A stretch of 64,000 bases of DNA from Spirosoma profusum (GCF_014699005.1 NZ_JACWZY010000007.1:124001-188000); one strand, 5' to 3'. Counted from the first letter of the stretch, positions 16,299 through 26,005 are shown. Notes: generated by a model not told the origin, from the sequence alone. Made by a program: numbers and translations.

Positions 16299-17165
16299 TC
16301 AATTTTTTAACCGCTCTTCATACTCGCGGATAGCGGCAAGAATCTGCGGGTCTTTTTCCTGTTTTTTTACCTGTTCCAGTACCTGACGAGCTTCTGCTTT
16401 CTGACCAGCTTCTGCTAAACTGATACCCAGATAAAACTGCGCTTTTCGGCTGGCTGGATTACTAACCAGAATTTGCCGGAACCGCTCAATTGCGCGTTCG
16501 TATTGGTTCGACCGCATCGACAATAAACCAAGATTAAACAAAGCCAGTTCATTAGTTGGGTCTTGTTTAATCACTTCACGCAGCAGCATAATACCCTGCA
16601 TAGGTGTGTCGGTATTGACATAAGTCATGGCCATATTGGCTTTTGCCGACAGCAAATTCGGGTTTTTAGCAAGCGCTTGCTGGTAGAAATCGCGAGTTTT
16701 CTGACCTAAAGAAGCCGTTTTTTTATCATCCATTGCGAACGTAAAGGCTTCAAAATAATGATCACCTGCTCGAAGCAAGTGTTGCTCAGTTGGTTGATCC
16801 GTTGCTAGTAGTTCTGCGTAGTACGCTGCACTATCATAGCGGGTGACCTCCCTGAAAAACGCAATTATTTTTTCGCTGCTCGCTGCTTTTTCTGCTACAG
16901 AAGCCGAAAAAAACTGTGCCCGCAACGCTGACAATCGATCCTGCTGCGCTGCTGATAGCGGTTTTTCGTGCATAGCCGCTCCGGCAGATGATTCTGCTGG
17001 AGCGGCTTCTTTTCCTGCACCTGTTCTATGCTGAGACGAAGCGTTTGACGTAGTGTGCTCGCTGAGTTGTTTGTTTTCATTTCGTACCACCACTTTCGGC
17101 AGAGAGTACAACCCTACTGTAAGGGCAGCAGCCAATATGATAACAAACAGCACTGATTTATTCAT
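16299..17165 (-). CDS. Membrane-anchored TPR protein
   Basis: 288 residues with one N-terminal membrane anchor (about 4-25), an Ala/Ser/His-rich linker, and tetratricopeptide repeats over about 135-285 (NLLSAKANMAMTYVNTDTPM, ELALFNLGLLSMRSNQYERA, RKAQFYLGISLAEAGQKAEA). The repeats should lie in the periplasm and act as a protein-binding scaffold. The start is 50 nt downstream of the HU stop, so it probably shares the HU transcript. No specific partner can be named. Confidence 0.85.
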   Translation of the reverse strand: MNKSVLFVIILAAALTVGLYSLPKVVVRNENKQLSEHTTSNASSQHRTGAGKEAAPAESSAGAAMHEKPLSAAQQDRLSALRAQFFSASVAEKAASSEKIIAFFREVTRYDSAAYYAELLATDQPTEQHLLRAGDHYFEAFTFAMDDKKTASLGQKTRDFYQQALAKNPNLLSAKANMAMTYVNTDTPMQGIMLLREVIKQDPTNELALFNLGLLSMRSNQYERAIERFRQILVSNPASRKAQFYLGISLAEAGQKAEARQVLEQVKKQEKDPQILAAIREYEERLKN

Positions 17166-17215
17166 GATACGAGCATCACCTTGCTAAACGTCCGAGTCTC
17201 CGACAATAGGACGTC

Positions 17216-17515
17216 TTACGCCGTTACTTTAGTCTTTTCGCTGGATTTAACCTGCTCAACAAAGACTTTAGCAGGCTTGAAGCTTGGAATAAAATGCTCC
17301 GCAATGACCATAGCGGTATTTTGCGAGATATTCCGAGCTACTTTCTGGGCTCTTTTCTTGTTAATAAAACTGCCAAAACCACGAACATAAATGTTTTCGC
17401 CTTCGGCTAATGAGTCTTTAACTACGGAAAAGAAAGTTTCCAGCGTGTTTGTTACTTCTGCTTTGTCAATTCCGGTCTTTTCGGAAATTTCTGCAATTAC
17501 GTCTGCTTTCGTCAC
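17216..17515 (-). CDS. HU/IHF-family nucleoid DNA-binding protein
   Basis: 99 residues from a GTG start (TKADVIAEISEKTGIDKAEV). The HU fold is complete: dimerisation helices, then the DNA-binding arm (ENIYVRGFGSFINKKRAQKV, ARNISQNTAM with the Pro tip replaced, VIAEHFIPSFKPAK). It has about nine more residues than E. coli HU, mostly a Lys/Ser/Thr tail. It compacts and bends DNA. A perfect -7 box lies about 60 nt upstream, in the divergent space shared with mutY. Confidence 0.95.
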   Translation of the reverse strand: MTKADVIAEISEKTGIDKAEVTNTLETFFSVVKDSLAEGENIYVRGFGSFINKKRAQKVARNISQNTAMVIAEHFIPSFKPAKVFVEQVKSSEKTKVTA

Positions 17516-17574
17516 GACTTCTTAAACTTTAACGTTTATTACAATGTTGAAAATTGGGGTCCTAAACGGGAGCA

Positions 17575-17582
17575 CAAAGGTA
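17575..17582 (-). promoter_or_regulatory. -7 element of the HU gene
   Basis: On the minus strand TACCTTTG is a perfect TAnnTTTG box, 60 nt before the HU start. The -33 region is only T-rich. Confidence 0.55.
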
Positions 17583-17653
17583 GGGGTTTCCTATAAATTT
17601 AAAAACATTCATGCGCCCGTTTTCAGGGGAACGGTAGAATTTCTTCTTTTATT

Positions 17654-18742
17654 TTGAATTGGCAATCAGACTTTAACACGATCGAAGTATCATTTGCGCC
17701 TACCCTCGAGGCTTGGTATGAATACCATAAACGAGACTTACCGTGGCGTCATACCCGTGATCCGTATCTTATCTGGCTATCCGAAATTATCCTTCAGCAA
17801 ACCCGTGTCGCGCAGGGGAAACCCTATTATGAACGGTTTGTCGAAGCTTATCCGACCGTTGCCAATATGGCGGCCGCTGATGAACGCGAATTGCTCCGGC
17901 TTTGGCAGGGGTTAGGTTATTATTCCCGTGCTCGAAATTTGCATCAGACAGCTCGCTATGTAACCAAAGACCTGGATGGGAAGTTCCCCGATACGTATAG
18001 TGAACTCCTGAAAATGAAAGGAGTAGGTGCTTATACTGCAGCCGCTATTGCTTCATTTGCTTTTGGAGAGCGTGTGCCTGTTGTCGATGGAAATGTATAT
18101 CGGGTACTGGCGCGCGTTTTTGGGATCGAAGAAGATATAACGACAACCGGTGCAAAAAAAACGTTTTCGGCTTTAGCTACACGGCTGATTCAATCGGCGC
18201 ACGACCCTGCTACGTATAATCAGGCAATTATGGAGTTTGGGGCTATTCAATGCACGCCTGTTTCTCCTGATTGTCTGCTTTGTCCGCTACAACAGCAATG
18301 TGCGGCTTATCTGACGGGGCGTCAGCATCTGTTGCCCGTCAAAGCTAAAAAAGCACCCGTGCGAGAGCGGTTTTTTAATTATTTTATTTTCCGGATCGAC
18401 GGGAAAATGGCTATGCGCGAACGTACCGATAAAGATATCTGGCAGAATCTGCATGATTTTTGTCTGGTTGAAACCGATGAGCCGAAGGCGTTGCTACGTA
18501 CTATTCCGCTTCCCGAGTCGGTTGAAAAGCTGGTAGAACGTAGCATTTTAGTGGAACCGCCCGTTACATTGACCCAACTGCTTTCGCACCAGCGGATACG
18601 CGCTACGTTCTATCTGATGGACGTAACAGAAGGGGATTTGAATAGTTTACCTGTAGGCTTAAACTGGTATACTTATAAGGAAATAAGTCAACTTCCCAAG
18701 CCAGTAATAATTACAAACTATTTTGGGGATCTGCTTGGATAA
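17654..18742 (+). CDS. mutY: A/G-specific adenine glycosylase MutY
   Basis: 362 residues. It removes adenine mispaired with 8-oxoguanine. Visible are LPWRHTRDPYLIWLSEIILQ with the catalytic Glu region (about 29-48), the helix-hairpin-helix KGVGAYTAAAIASF with VVDGNVYRV containing the catalytic Asp (about 118-150), and the iron-sulfur ligands C-x6-C-x2-C-x5-C (CTPVSPDCLLCPLQQQC, about 200-216). A Nudix-like 8-oxoG-recognition domain fills the C-terminus. The first possible start is TTG 17654; no upstream ATG is available. The order mutY-ssb-gldE is conserved in Bacteroidota. Confidence 0.95.
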   Translation: MNWQSDFNTIEVSFAPTLEAWYEYHKRDLPWRHTRDPYLIWLSEIILQQTRVAQGKPYYERFVEAYPTVANMAAADERELLRLWQGLGYYSRARNLHQTARYVTKDLDGKFPDTYSELLKMKGVGAYTAAAIASFAFGERVPVVDGNVYRVLARVFGIEEDITTTGAKKTFSALATRLIQSAHDPATYNQAIMEFGAIQCTPVSPDCLLCPLQQQCAAYLTGRQHLLPVKAKKAPVRERFFNYFIFRIDGKMAMRERTDKDIWQNLHDFCLVETDEPKALLRTIPLPESVEKLVERSILVEPPVTLTQLLSHQRIRATFYLMDVTEGDLNSLPVGLNWYTYKEISQLPKPVIITNYFGDLLG

Positions 18743-18765
18743 GACGGCGAATTTCAGTATCTTTA
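18734..18765 (+). promoter_or_regulatory. ssb promoter
   Basis: CTTG, 20 nt, TATCTTTA: a near match to TTTG-N20-TAnnTTTG overlapping the mutY stop, 49 nt before the ssb ATG. It lets ssb be made independently of mutY. Confidence 0.5.
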
Positions 18766-18814
18766 ATCCTCTTAAACACTACGCATTTCCTACGTAACCA
18801 ACAAATCAAATAGT

Positions 18815-19318
18815 ATGGCAAGTCTGAATAAGATGATTATAATCGGTAACTTAGGTGCCGATCCTGAAGTACGGTATCTGGATGGTGGAGCCGTTGTTGC
18901 TACGTTCAACGTGGCCACTACGGAAAAATTTACCAACCGGAATAACGAAAAAGTTGAGCAGACTGAATGGTTCCGGGTTGAGTTGTGGAACGAACAAGCA
19001 AAAGTGGCTGAAAAATATTTAAAGAAAGGCAATTCTGTTTACGTAGAAGGTCGTTTACGTACTGAGGTCTGGACGGATAAAGAAGGTAAAGAGCGTACTT
19101 CGCTACGTGTGCGGGCTAGTACGATGCAATTATTAGGTAGTCCGAACGCTGATCGCCAGGATGATGTTCCTTACGAAGCACCCCGTCAACAGGCAGCTCC
19201 CGTGCAATCTGCACCTACGCCACCGCCTGCGACGCCACGCCAGCAACCGGCCGCCCGTAAGGCTCCGGAGCCGGTTCCTTTTGAGAGCAACGCTGGTGAT
19301 GACGACCTTCCGTTCTAG
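18815..19318 (+). CDS. ssb: Single-stranded DNA-binding protein
   Basis: 167 residues. The OB fold occupies about 1-108 (MASLNKMIIIGNLGADPEVR at the start, WFRVELWNEQAKVAEKYLKK in the middle). A Pro/Gln/Ala-rich flexible linker leads to the acidic partner-binding tip DDDLPF. It coats single-stranded DNA in replication, repair and recombination. Length and architecture are standard. It sits between mutY and gldE. Confidence 0.97.
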   Translation: MASLNKMIIIGNLGADPEVRYLDGGAVVATFNVATTEKFTNRNNEKVEQTEWFRVELWNEQAKVAEKYLKKGNSVYVEGRLRTEVWTDKEGKERTSLRVRASTMQLLGSPNADRQDDVPYEAPRQQAAPVQSAPTPPPATPRQQPAARKAPEPVPFESNAGDDDLPF

Positions 19319-19355
19319 CCTGTAGCGCTCTGTTGTTGAACGAGATTCGATATAC

Positions 19356-20693
19356 ATGGACCTTAGTGACCCTCTTCCTCGACAGGTGCTCCCAGCCACA
19401 GAAAGCTGGGGCACCTATTTTAATTTATACGGACCTTATCTGGCGCTGATTCTATTGCTCCTGACACTAGCTGGTTTAGTGTCTGCATCTGAAGCCGCCT
19501 TCTTCTCGCTCTCGCCCGACGACCGGGCTTTTTGCCGCGAAAGTCACAAAACCGACGACCGACGTATCGCCAATCTGCTGGAGCGGCCAAAACGTCTGCT
19601 GGCTTCGCTGGTTATTTTCAACAATCTCCTCAATATCGCTATAGTCGTAATTGTTACGTACCTGACGTGGGCATTCTCGCAGGCGCAGGGCTCGGGCTGG
19701 GTGCTCGCTGGCGTAACGCTTACTACGGCCATTGCCATTGTACTTTTTGGCGAAATCATTCCAAAAGTATATGCCAGTCAGAATAACTTAATGGTAGCCC
19801 GCCGAACGGCCACACTGGCGCAGGCGGGTTTGTTTGTTTTTCGACCACTGGCGATGTTGCTTGTTTCATTAAGCAATCAGATTGACCGACGTATTGATCG
19901 ACGCGGCTATAAATTATCGGTTGAGGAGTTAAGTCAGGCCGTTGAACTAACGGGTAACGACGCTACGTTGGAGGAAAAGGAAATTCTGAAAGGTATCGTT
20001 AATTTTAGTAATCTGACGGTACGTCAGGTGATGCGTACCCGACTCGATATTTCGGCAGTTAACAACGAGCTGCCGTTCGCCGAATTAATGGCTCAGATCA
20101 ATGCATCGGGCTACTCGCGGGTGCCGGTTTATCATGAATCACTCGACCAGGTCGACGGAATTTTATACATAAAAGATTTACTGCCACATATTCACCAGGA
20201 CGATACGTTCCGCTGGCAGGAACTGCTACGTCCCGCTTACTTTATTCCGGAAAATAAAAAAGTAGACGATTTACTTCAGGATTTCCAGAAGCGTCGGGTG
20301 CACATCGCTATTGTCGTTGACGAATACGGTGGCACGCGGGGGCTCGTTACGCTGGAAGATATTATCGAAGAAATTTTCGGCGATATAAACGACGAATTTG
20401 ACGATGAAACGTCCGTCGGATACCATCGCGAAGATGACCGCACTGTAGTATTTGAAGGGAAAATGCTGCTAACTGACGTATGCCGAGTGCTGAATGTCGA
20501 CATCACTACGTTTGAGGGGGCGCAGGGCGATAGCGAGTCACTTGGGGGCTTACTGCTGGAGTTATTCAATCGATTGCCCAAAACCAACGAAGAGACGACA
20601 TATGGGGGGTTCACCTTCCACGTTTTATCGGCCGATGATAAACGTATTAACGAAGTGAAAGTAACTAGTAACAAAACGGTAGCAAACGTATAA
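19356..20693 (+). CDS. gldE: GldE: CNNM/CorC-type CBS-domain membrane protein
   Basis: 445 residues. A DUF21/CNNM membrane part (about 25-190, with a small-residue-rich helix at LAGLVSASEAAFFSLSP), two CBS domains (about 215-335, ending ALVVDEYGGTRG-like: HIAIVVDEYGGTRGLVTLED), and a C-terminal CorC/HlyC domain (about 350-435). The family includes ion exporters such as CorC and CNNM. In F. johnsoniae GldE is the paralogue tied to gliding, encoded beside ssb and mutY, and the same order here is the reason for choosing that name. The usual gldD partner does not follow; a PhyH gene does. Confidence 0.85.
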   Translation: MDLSDPLPRQVLPATESWGTYFNLYGPYLALILLLLTLAGLVSASEAAFFSLSPDDRAFCRESHKTDDRRIANLLERPKRLLASLVIFNNLLNIAIVVIVTYLTWAFSQAQGSGWVLAGVTLTTAIAIVLFGEIIPKVYASQNNLMVARRTATLAQAGLFVFRPLAMLLVSLSNQIDRRIDRRGYKLSVEELSQAVELTGNDATLEEKEILKGIVNFSNLTVRQVMRTRLDISAVNNELPFAELMAQINASGYSRVPVYHESLDQVDGILYIKDLLPHIHQDDTFRWQELLRPAYFIPENKKVDDLLQDFQKRRVHIAIVVDEYGGTRGLVTLEDIIEEIFGDINDEFDDETSVGYHREDDRTVVFEGKMLLTDVCRVLNVDITTFEGAQGDSESLGGLLLELFNRLPKTNEETTYGGFTFHVLSADDKRINEVKVTSNKTVANV

Positions 20694-20757
20694 GAAACCG
20701 TTTAGTACGTTCAGTAAGCTTCAAATTTTGGGTATAACGAGTCAATTAATTTTCTGC

Positions 20758-20765
20758 TATTTTTG
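20758..20765 (+). promoter_or_regulatory. -7 element of the PhyH-family gene
   Basis: TATTTTTG fits TAnnTTTG, 22 nt before the ATG. The nearest TTTG upstream (20727) is 27 nt away, too far for the canonical -33. Confidence 0.4.
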
Positions 20766-20786
20766 GGAATTAACCAGCATCCAATC

Positions 20787-21812
20787 ATGAGCAGTTTATT
20801 TGATAAGCTAAAGTCTGTTGCCAAACGGACCCTGATGCCCGAAAAAACCGTCAAGGAATTCGATTACGCTACGTTACCCTGGATTGATAAAGAAGGTGCT
20901 GACATTGACGCCTTTGTAAAACAGCACCCAGCCGCCAAAGGACTTTCCTACGATTTGGCCGAAAAGATGAAGTTCTGGAAGAAAAACGGCTATGTTATTC
21001 TGGAACAGTCGATTCAAAAAGAGTGGCTCGACCAACTCTGGAACGAAGTAGAAGAACTCATTGACCATCACGAAAAATATGAAACGCTCATCCGAATCGA
21101 CTTGCCCGAATACCAATCAAAGCCGGTTCAGCCCATTAAAGACGTACCGAAGAAGGTGCTGAATGGTCCTTACATCAAATTCATGGATTTCCATGAAAAC
21201 TCGGTGATCGGGAAGAAAATCATGTTACATAAAAATATTGTAACGTTCCTTCAGGCCGTATTCAACGATAAAGTGATTGCCATGCAGAGTCTGTTGTTCA
21301 AATACGGCAGTCAGCAGGCAACGCACCAGGATTTTGCCTACGTAGTATCCGAAATTCCGAGTCACCTGGCCGCTGCCTGGATCGCTCTTGAGGACGTTCA
21401 TATTGATTCAGGACCGCTTTTTTACTACCCAGGTTCACATACCATCGGCAAATTCGACTTTGGGAATGGTATTTTCTTTAACAATAAATCGACGCTGAAT
21501 CCGAACGATTTCGCAAAATACCTGGACCAAACCTGTCAGAATGCGGGGCTAAAGAAGGAAACACTGCTTATCAAAAAAGGCGACGTATTGCTCTGGCATG
21601 CGGCTCTGGCTCACGGGGGCGACGAAATACGTAACAAAGCATTAACACGCAAGTCTTACGTTTGTCACTATTCGTCTGACAGCGCGTTCAAGCACCACCG
21701 GCAAAGCCCAAATACGGAGCCAATCCGCCGTACGATCAACGAAGCCGACGTGTTTGTTAATCCTCAAATGCTCGATCAGGAAGATATTTTCGCCGAAGGG
21801 AAGAAGATGTAG
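20787..21812 (+). CDS. Phytanoyl-CoA dioxygenase (PhyH) family protein
   Basis: 341 residues from ATG 20787; an in-frame TTG at 20763 lies in the -7 box and is rejected. It has the 2-oxoglutarate/Fe(II) facial triad of the PhyH family: H-x-D in ATHQDFAYV (about 178-180) and the distal His in LLWHAALAHGG (about 271-277), on a jelly-roll that includes AAWIALEDVHIDSGPLFYYP. Such enzymes hydroxylate small lipids or secondary metabolites; the substrate is unknown. The N-terminal 70 residues are charged and not part of the core. A perfect hairpin ends the gene. Confidence 0.88.
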   Translation: MSSLFDKLKSVAKRTLMPEKTVKEFDYATLPWIDKEGADIDAFVKQHPAAKGLSYDLAEKMKFWKKNGYVILEQSIQKEWLDQLWNEVEELIDHHEKYETLIRIDLPEYQSKPVQPIKDVPKKVLNGPYIKFMDFHENSVIGKKIMLHKNIVTFLQAVFNDKVIAMQSLLFKYGSQQATHQDFAYVVSEIPSHLAAAWIALEDVHIDSGPLFYYPGSHTIGKFDFGNGIFFNNKSTLNPNDFAKYLDQTCQNAGLKKETLLIKKGDVLLWHAALAHGGDEIRNKALTRKSYVCHYSSDSAFKHHRQSPNTEPIRRTINEADVFVNPQMLDQEDIFAEGKKM

Positions 21813-21818
21813 AAATTA

Positions 21819-21884
21819 GCAGAGGGGTTAGGGCATAGGGTAAAAGTTGGCGTCAACTATCACCCTATGCCCTAACCCCTCTGC
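21819..21884. terminator. 23-bp perfect inverted repeat between convergent genes
   Basis: Arms 21819-21841 and 21862-21884 are perfectly complementary (GCAGAGGGGTTAGGGCATAG plus GGT) around a 20-nt loop. Related sequence occurs at 49.5 and 60.2 kb, so this is a member of a dispersed repeat family as well as a probable bidirectional terminator. Confidence 0.75.
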
Positions 21885-21888
21885 AAGA

Positions 21889-22998
21889 TCACACCCACAA
21901 CCCTTTCCCCTCATTATACTCTTTCCCGATACGTTGAATGTCGGCGGCTGAATACGTCAGGAGTTTCTTTTTCCGCAACTCATTGAGTCGTCGTTTTTCG
22001 AGCCAGGAGAGTTTGCCATCGATCAGTACGCCAAAAACAATTAAGCGTTCCAGGCTACGGCGGACGTTCTCTGGGGCCTGTTTAACCTGTTCTGGAAAAT
22101 TACCTGTTAACGGCGTATTCGTCCGTAAATCGAATTGATCGACCAGGGTTTCGGTGAGCAGGAAATGGGCGTAATTATATTGACGCTTCAGAATGGCAAC
22201 GTATTGAAGGGCTTCCAGAATCAACGGTCGGAACGCTATGTTTTTTCCCCACTCATCGTACAGTTCATGAACGAACTCGCGGATTGTAGTTGGTGCCATG
22301 ATACGCACCTGCGCTTCGTGCAATACCTGCCACGATGCCCACGCATTCCAGAAGGCATAGATAGGCATGCCCGCCAGGTCAACTACCTGACGTAGTGCGA
22401 AACGGCCCAGAAATCGTTTTACCAGGAACTTCAACAACAGATTACTCAGGGCAGCCTTTGCCATATTGAGCAGAAAAAATATCGTAAGGCCCCAGCGCGG
22501 CAGATTTAGGTAAGGGTCGATGCCGAAGCGGAGAATACCTTTATGTGTTTTTTCGAGAGCTGCATCGGCCAGCGCCTGTAAGTGACGGTCGTACTGAGCG
22601 TCGTGTGCACGCGGAAACTGGCACACCTTCATAATAATACTGACACTCCGCAAATTGAGGGCAATCAACAGATTTACTTCCAGATAAACCAGCAGCAGGC
22701 CGTATAACGTAGCGACCAGCGGAATATCATACGTAGTGCCGAGAAACGTAACTGGAGTATCAATGAATAAATTAGGCCATAGGTATTGCGGTCCATACAG
22801 CAGCAGCACGCCCATGATCCCTAGCAGGGCAGCTATGGTTAACGTAATGACTTTAGTACGTCGAATAACCCGACTTTCAATAGGATTCAGTACGTACGGT
22901 TCATCGACCGGGTGTTCCACCTCAAGCGCCTGACGAAGGTAGCGCAACGCCAGAAAATCGAGAGGTCCAGTACCATTGGGCCGATTAGACATAATCAT
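21889..22998 (-). CDS. Uncharacterised multi-pass membrane protein, 369 aa
   Basis: No family recognised with confidence. Hydrophobic segments lie at about 48-72, 90-115, 175-195 and 212-232. The N-terminal 45 residues and the C-terminal 130 are charged and soluble. The C-terminal part (FGVLIDGKLSWLEKRRLNEL) resembles a TerB/DnaJ-like helical tail. Two ATG starts lie two codons apart (22998, 22992). It is convergent with the PhyH gene, with a 165-nt AT-rich space to the divergent DUF3500 gene. A Bacteroidota-conserved membrane protein is the safest description. Confidence 0.75.
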   Translation of the reverse strand: MIMSNRPNGTGPLDFLALRYLRQALEVEHPVDEPYVLNPIESRVIRRTKVITLTIAALLGIMGVLLLYGPQYLWPNLFIDTPVTFLGTTYDIPLVATLYGLLLVYLEVNLLIALNLRSVSIIMKVCQFPRAHDAQYDRHLQALADAALEKTHKGILRFGIDPYLNLPRWGLTIFFLLNMAKAALSNLLLKFLVKRFLGRFALRQVVDLAGMPIYAFWNAWASWQVLHEAQVRIMAPTTIREFVHELYDEWGKNIAFRPLILEALQYVAILKRQYNYAHFLLTETLVDQFDLRTNTPLTGNFPEQVKQAPENVRRSLERLIVFGVLIDGKLSWLEKRRLNELRKKKLLTYSAADIQRIGKEYNEGKGLWV

Positions 22999-23163
22999 AA
23001 TTAAACATAACGGTTACAGGCTTAACTACTAAATCGGTTCTGTTGTTAGGGAAAGGTCTATATATTCTGCTATAAGTATCATAAGATTCTGGCTATACCC
23101 TATTGGTCTACAGGTAGATATATATAGTGCTCTACTTTTTCAGGTGCGCAAAACCGATTTTCT

Positions 23164-24276
23164 ATGAAATACCTCCTTTTCGGCTGGCTGCTGACCACCA
23201 CTGCCCTGGCCCAGATCGCTCCATCGCCCAAAACGTTACCCCTTCAGCAGAGTCTGAAAGACGAAATGCTCGAAGCGGCAACTACCTTTCTTGCTACACT
23301 TTCGCCGGAACAACGCAAGCAGGCTACTTTTCCACTGAATGATGAAGAGCGGTACAACTGGCATTTTGTCCCCCGCGAGCGAAAGGGACTACCTTTAAAA
23401 CAAATGTCAGCCGAACAGCGGAAAGCCGCATTGACACTGCTCAAAACGGGCCTCAGTGTCCAGGGATACCAGCGTGTTATGGATATTATGGATACGGAAA
23501 ATGTGCTGCGTGTCATCGATAATCGGCCACCCAACGATACGTATCGCGATCCCGATAACTTTGCATTTACCATTTTTGGCGAACCGGCTGCTAAAGACCC
23601 CTGGAGCTGGCGGATCGAAGGCCACCATTTATCGCTCCATTTTTTGTCGAAGGAAGGAAAAGTCATCGCTCAGACGCCTACGTTTTTTGGTATCAACCCG
23701 GCCATTCTGGAATATGACCCCAAAATGGCCGACAAACGTATGTCTGACGAACGAGTGAAAACCCTTCCACAGAAAGGTCGGCAGATATTGAAGCAGGAAA
23801 CCGAACGGGCCTTTGCGCTGCTCAAAACGCTCGACGCCGATCAGCGAAAACAGGCTATTGTAGCGGCAGTAGCCTATCCTGATATCGTCACCACCAACAA
23901 AAGGAAAGCATCAATTGAAAAAATGGAGGGTGTACGCCTGGCGGATATGAAGCCCGATCAGAAAAAACTATTCATGGATTTATTGCAGGTTTATCTGACC
24001 AATTATCGCATTACGCTGGCCAAGCAGCAGATGGACAAGCTCGAAAAAGATGGCCTGGATAATCTCCGGTTTGCCTGGGCGGGTGATCTCACGCCTGAGT
24101 TAGGCGAGGGAAAAGGCTGGTATTATCGCATCCACGGCCCCACGATTCTGATTGAATATGATAACACGCAAACCAATGCTAATCATATCCATACGGTTGT
24201 CCGGGATTTAACAAACGATTTCGGCGAGGATTTACTGCTGGAACATTACCGGAACAGCAATCACAGTAAACCGTAG
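23164..24276 (+). CDS. DUF3500 family secreted protein
   Basis: 370 residues with a signal peptide (FGWLLTTTALAQ, cleavage near residue 17). The pattern matches DUF3500: EERYNWHFVPRERKGLPLKQ, then a region with LLKTGLSVQGYQRVMDIMD and the aromatic core WSWRIEGHHLSLHFL. A shorter second copy of the layout (DNLRFAWAGDLTPELGEGKG, YYRIHGPTILIEYDN) occurs in the C-terminal half, so the protein is internally duplicated. Members are predicted periplasmic or secreted enzymes of unknown substrate. Transcribed ahead of, and probably separately from, the following subtilase. Confidence 0.85.
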   Translation: MKYLLFGWLLTTTALAQIAPSPKTLPLQQSLKDEMLEAATTFLATLSPEQRKQATFPLNDEERYNWHFVPRERKGLPLKQMSAEQRKAALTLLKTGLSVQGYQRVMDIMDTENVLRVIDNRPPNDTYRDPDNFAFTIFGEPAAKDPWSWRIEGHHLSLHFLSKEGKVIAQTPTFFGINPAILEYDPKMADKRMSDERVKTLPQKGRQILKQETERAFALLKTLDADQRKQAIVAAVAYPDIVTTNKRKASIEKMEGVRLADMKPDQKKLFMDLLQVYLTNYRITLAKQQMDKLEKDGLDNLRFAWAGDLTPELGEGKGWYYRIHGPTILIEYDNTQTNANHIHTVVRDLTNDFGEDLLLEHYRNSNHSKP

Positions 24277-24364
24277 AGAAGATCATGTTGCCGTTTAACA
24301 AGTTTTAAGTCGATGAGCTAGGGCTTCTTTGTAACTTGTACGGTTTATTTTTCGTTACTTATTC

Positions 24365-25969
24365 ATGAAGAAACTTCTTATCTGTGCGTCGGTTGGGTTG
24401 CTGTCGGTAGCAGCTTCGGCGCAGGAAGCGCAGTGGTATCTGCGCGATAAAACTGATAATTCGGCAGGCATTAGCGTTGAACGAACCTACCGCGAACTCC
24501 TTAAAGACCGCAAACCTACTCCCGTAGTGGTGGCAGTAATTGACGGCGGTATCGACACCACCCACGAAGACCTGAAACGGATTCTCTGGATAAACCCAAA
24601 AGAAATTCCGGGTAATAAAATAGACGACGACAAAAACGGCTACGTCGATGATATCCACGGCTGGAATTTTATTGGCGGTAAAGACGGACGTAACGTCGAC
24701 GTAGAATCCGCTGAAGTGACCCGGCTTTACGTTCAGTTGAAGCCGAAATACGAAGGGAAAGACCGCAAAACACTAAAGCCCGCCGAGCAAAAAGAGTACG
24801 ACCTCTACGTTAAGGTAAAAGACGAGGTTTCGAAAAATCGGGCGCAATATAAAGCACAATATCAGGGTATTAGCCAATTCTCTGAACAGTTCACCACGGC
24901 AGTAACGATGCTTAAAAAAGCGCTGAACGTAACGATGCTCGATACGGCTACGTTGAGTAAAGCAGCCGATACCCTCAGAGATGCTGCTCTGAAACGGCCA
25001 GTGATGGGCGTGCTACGTCTGCTACGTGAGCAGAAAGCGGGTTCGACGGACGTAGTAATGAACGAACTGGAAAAGGCAAACGGGCAACTCAAGTCGCGGG
25101 CTGAGTTTAACTACAATCCTGAGTTTGACGCTCGTTCCATCGTTGGCGATGATCCAAATAATGTCAACCAGCGCGATTATGGTAATCCTGATATTGCCGG
25201 TCCCCGCCCTGATCACGGCACCCACGTAGCAGGCATAATTGGTGGCGACCGATCTAATAATCTGGGAATTATGGGTATTTCGGACGCCGTACAGATTATG
25301 GGTGTGCGGGCCGTTCCCGACGGTGATGAGCGTGATAAAGACGTAGCAAACGCCATTCGTTACGCGGTTGACAACGGAGCGCAGATCATCAATATGAGTT
25401 TCGGTAAAGATTACTCACCCCAGCGTAAGGCGGTTGAAGATGCCGAGCGTTACGCGCTTTCCAAAGGCGTATTGCTGGTTCACGCAGCGGGTAACGATGG
25501 CAAAGATATCGATACGTCGGCCAGTTATCCGGCGGCCCGGTTTATGGATGGTTCCGAAATTGCCAACGTCATTACGGTTGGCGCCAGCGCCGAGCCGAAC
25601 AATGCTGAACTGATAGCCAGCTTCTCGAACTACGGTAAGAAAAACGTGGACGTGTTTGCTCCTGGTAAAGACATTTATTCGACCGTGCCAGGTAGTAAAT
25701 ATGAAAACAACAGCGGTACTAGTATGGCGTCGCCAGTGGTTGCTGGCGTAGCTGCGGTGCTGAAATCGTATTTCCCAAAATTAACCTACGCCGATATCAA
25801 GCGGATTATTCTGCAATCGGCTACGCCGTATACAACTAAAGTCCAACGGCCAGAATCGACCGATAGCGTTGATTTTGCCGTCCTGTCGAAAACGGGCGGT
25901 ATCGTCAATCTGTACGAAGCCGTAAAACTGGCCCTATCACTGGAAGCCGGTTCGGGTAAAGGGAAGTAA
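24365..25969 (+). CDS. S8 family (subtilisin-like) serine protease
   Basis: 534 residues with a signal peptide (KKLLICASVGLLSVAASAQ). The triad is Asp at VIDGGID (about 59-62), His at DHGTHVAGI (about 283-288) and Ser at SGTSMASP (about 451-458). The distance from Asp to His is unusually long: an insertion of about 190 residues, rich in Lys and Gln, splits the catalytic core, which is a known feature of a Bacteroidota S8 subgroup. There is no T9SS tail, so it is probably periplasmic or outer-membrane associated. Followed by two hairpins. Confidence 0.93.
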   Translation: MKKLLICASVGLLSVAASAQEAQWYLRDKTDNSAGISVERTYRELLKDRKPTPVVVAVIDGGIDTTHEDLKRILWINPKEIPGNKIDDDKNGYVDDIHGWNFIGGKDGRNVDVESAEVTRLYVQLKPKYEGKDRKTLKPAEQKEYDLYVKVKDEVSKNRAQYKAQYQGISQFSEQFTTAVTMLKKALNVTMLDTATLSKAADTLRDAALKRPVMGVLRLLREQKAGSTDVVMNELEKANGQLKSRAEFNYNPEFDARSIVGDDPNNVNQRDYGNPDIAGPRPDHGTHVAGIIGGDRSNNLGIMGISDAVQIMGVRAVPDGDERDKDVANAIRYAVDNGAQIINMSFGKDYSPQRKAVEDAERYALSKGVLLVHAAGNDGKDIDTSASYPAARFMDGSEIANVITVGASAEPNNAELIASFSNYGKKNVDVFAPGKDIYSTVPGSKYENNSGTSMASPVVAGVAAVLKSYFPKLTYADIKRIILQSATPYTTKVQRPESTDSVDFAVLSKTGGIVNLYEAVKLALSLEAGSGKGK

Positions 25970-26005
25970 GCGATTATAACGTATCAAATTATCCTACAAA
26001 ATGAG

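Noticed and set aside
24720..25200. Long insertion between Asp and His of the S8 protease as an inserted domain or mobile segment
   Set aside because: The stretch keeps frame and composition and, as far as I know, occurs in related Bacteroidota S8 proteases.
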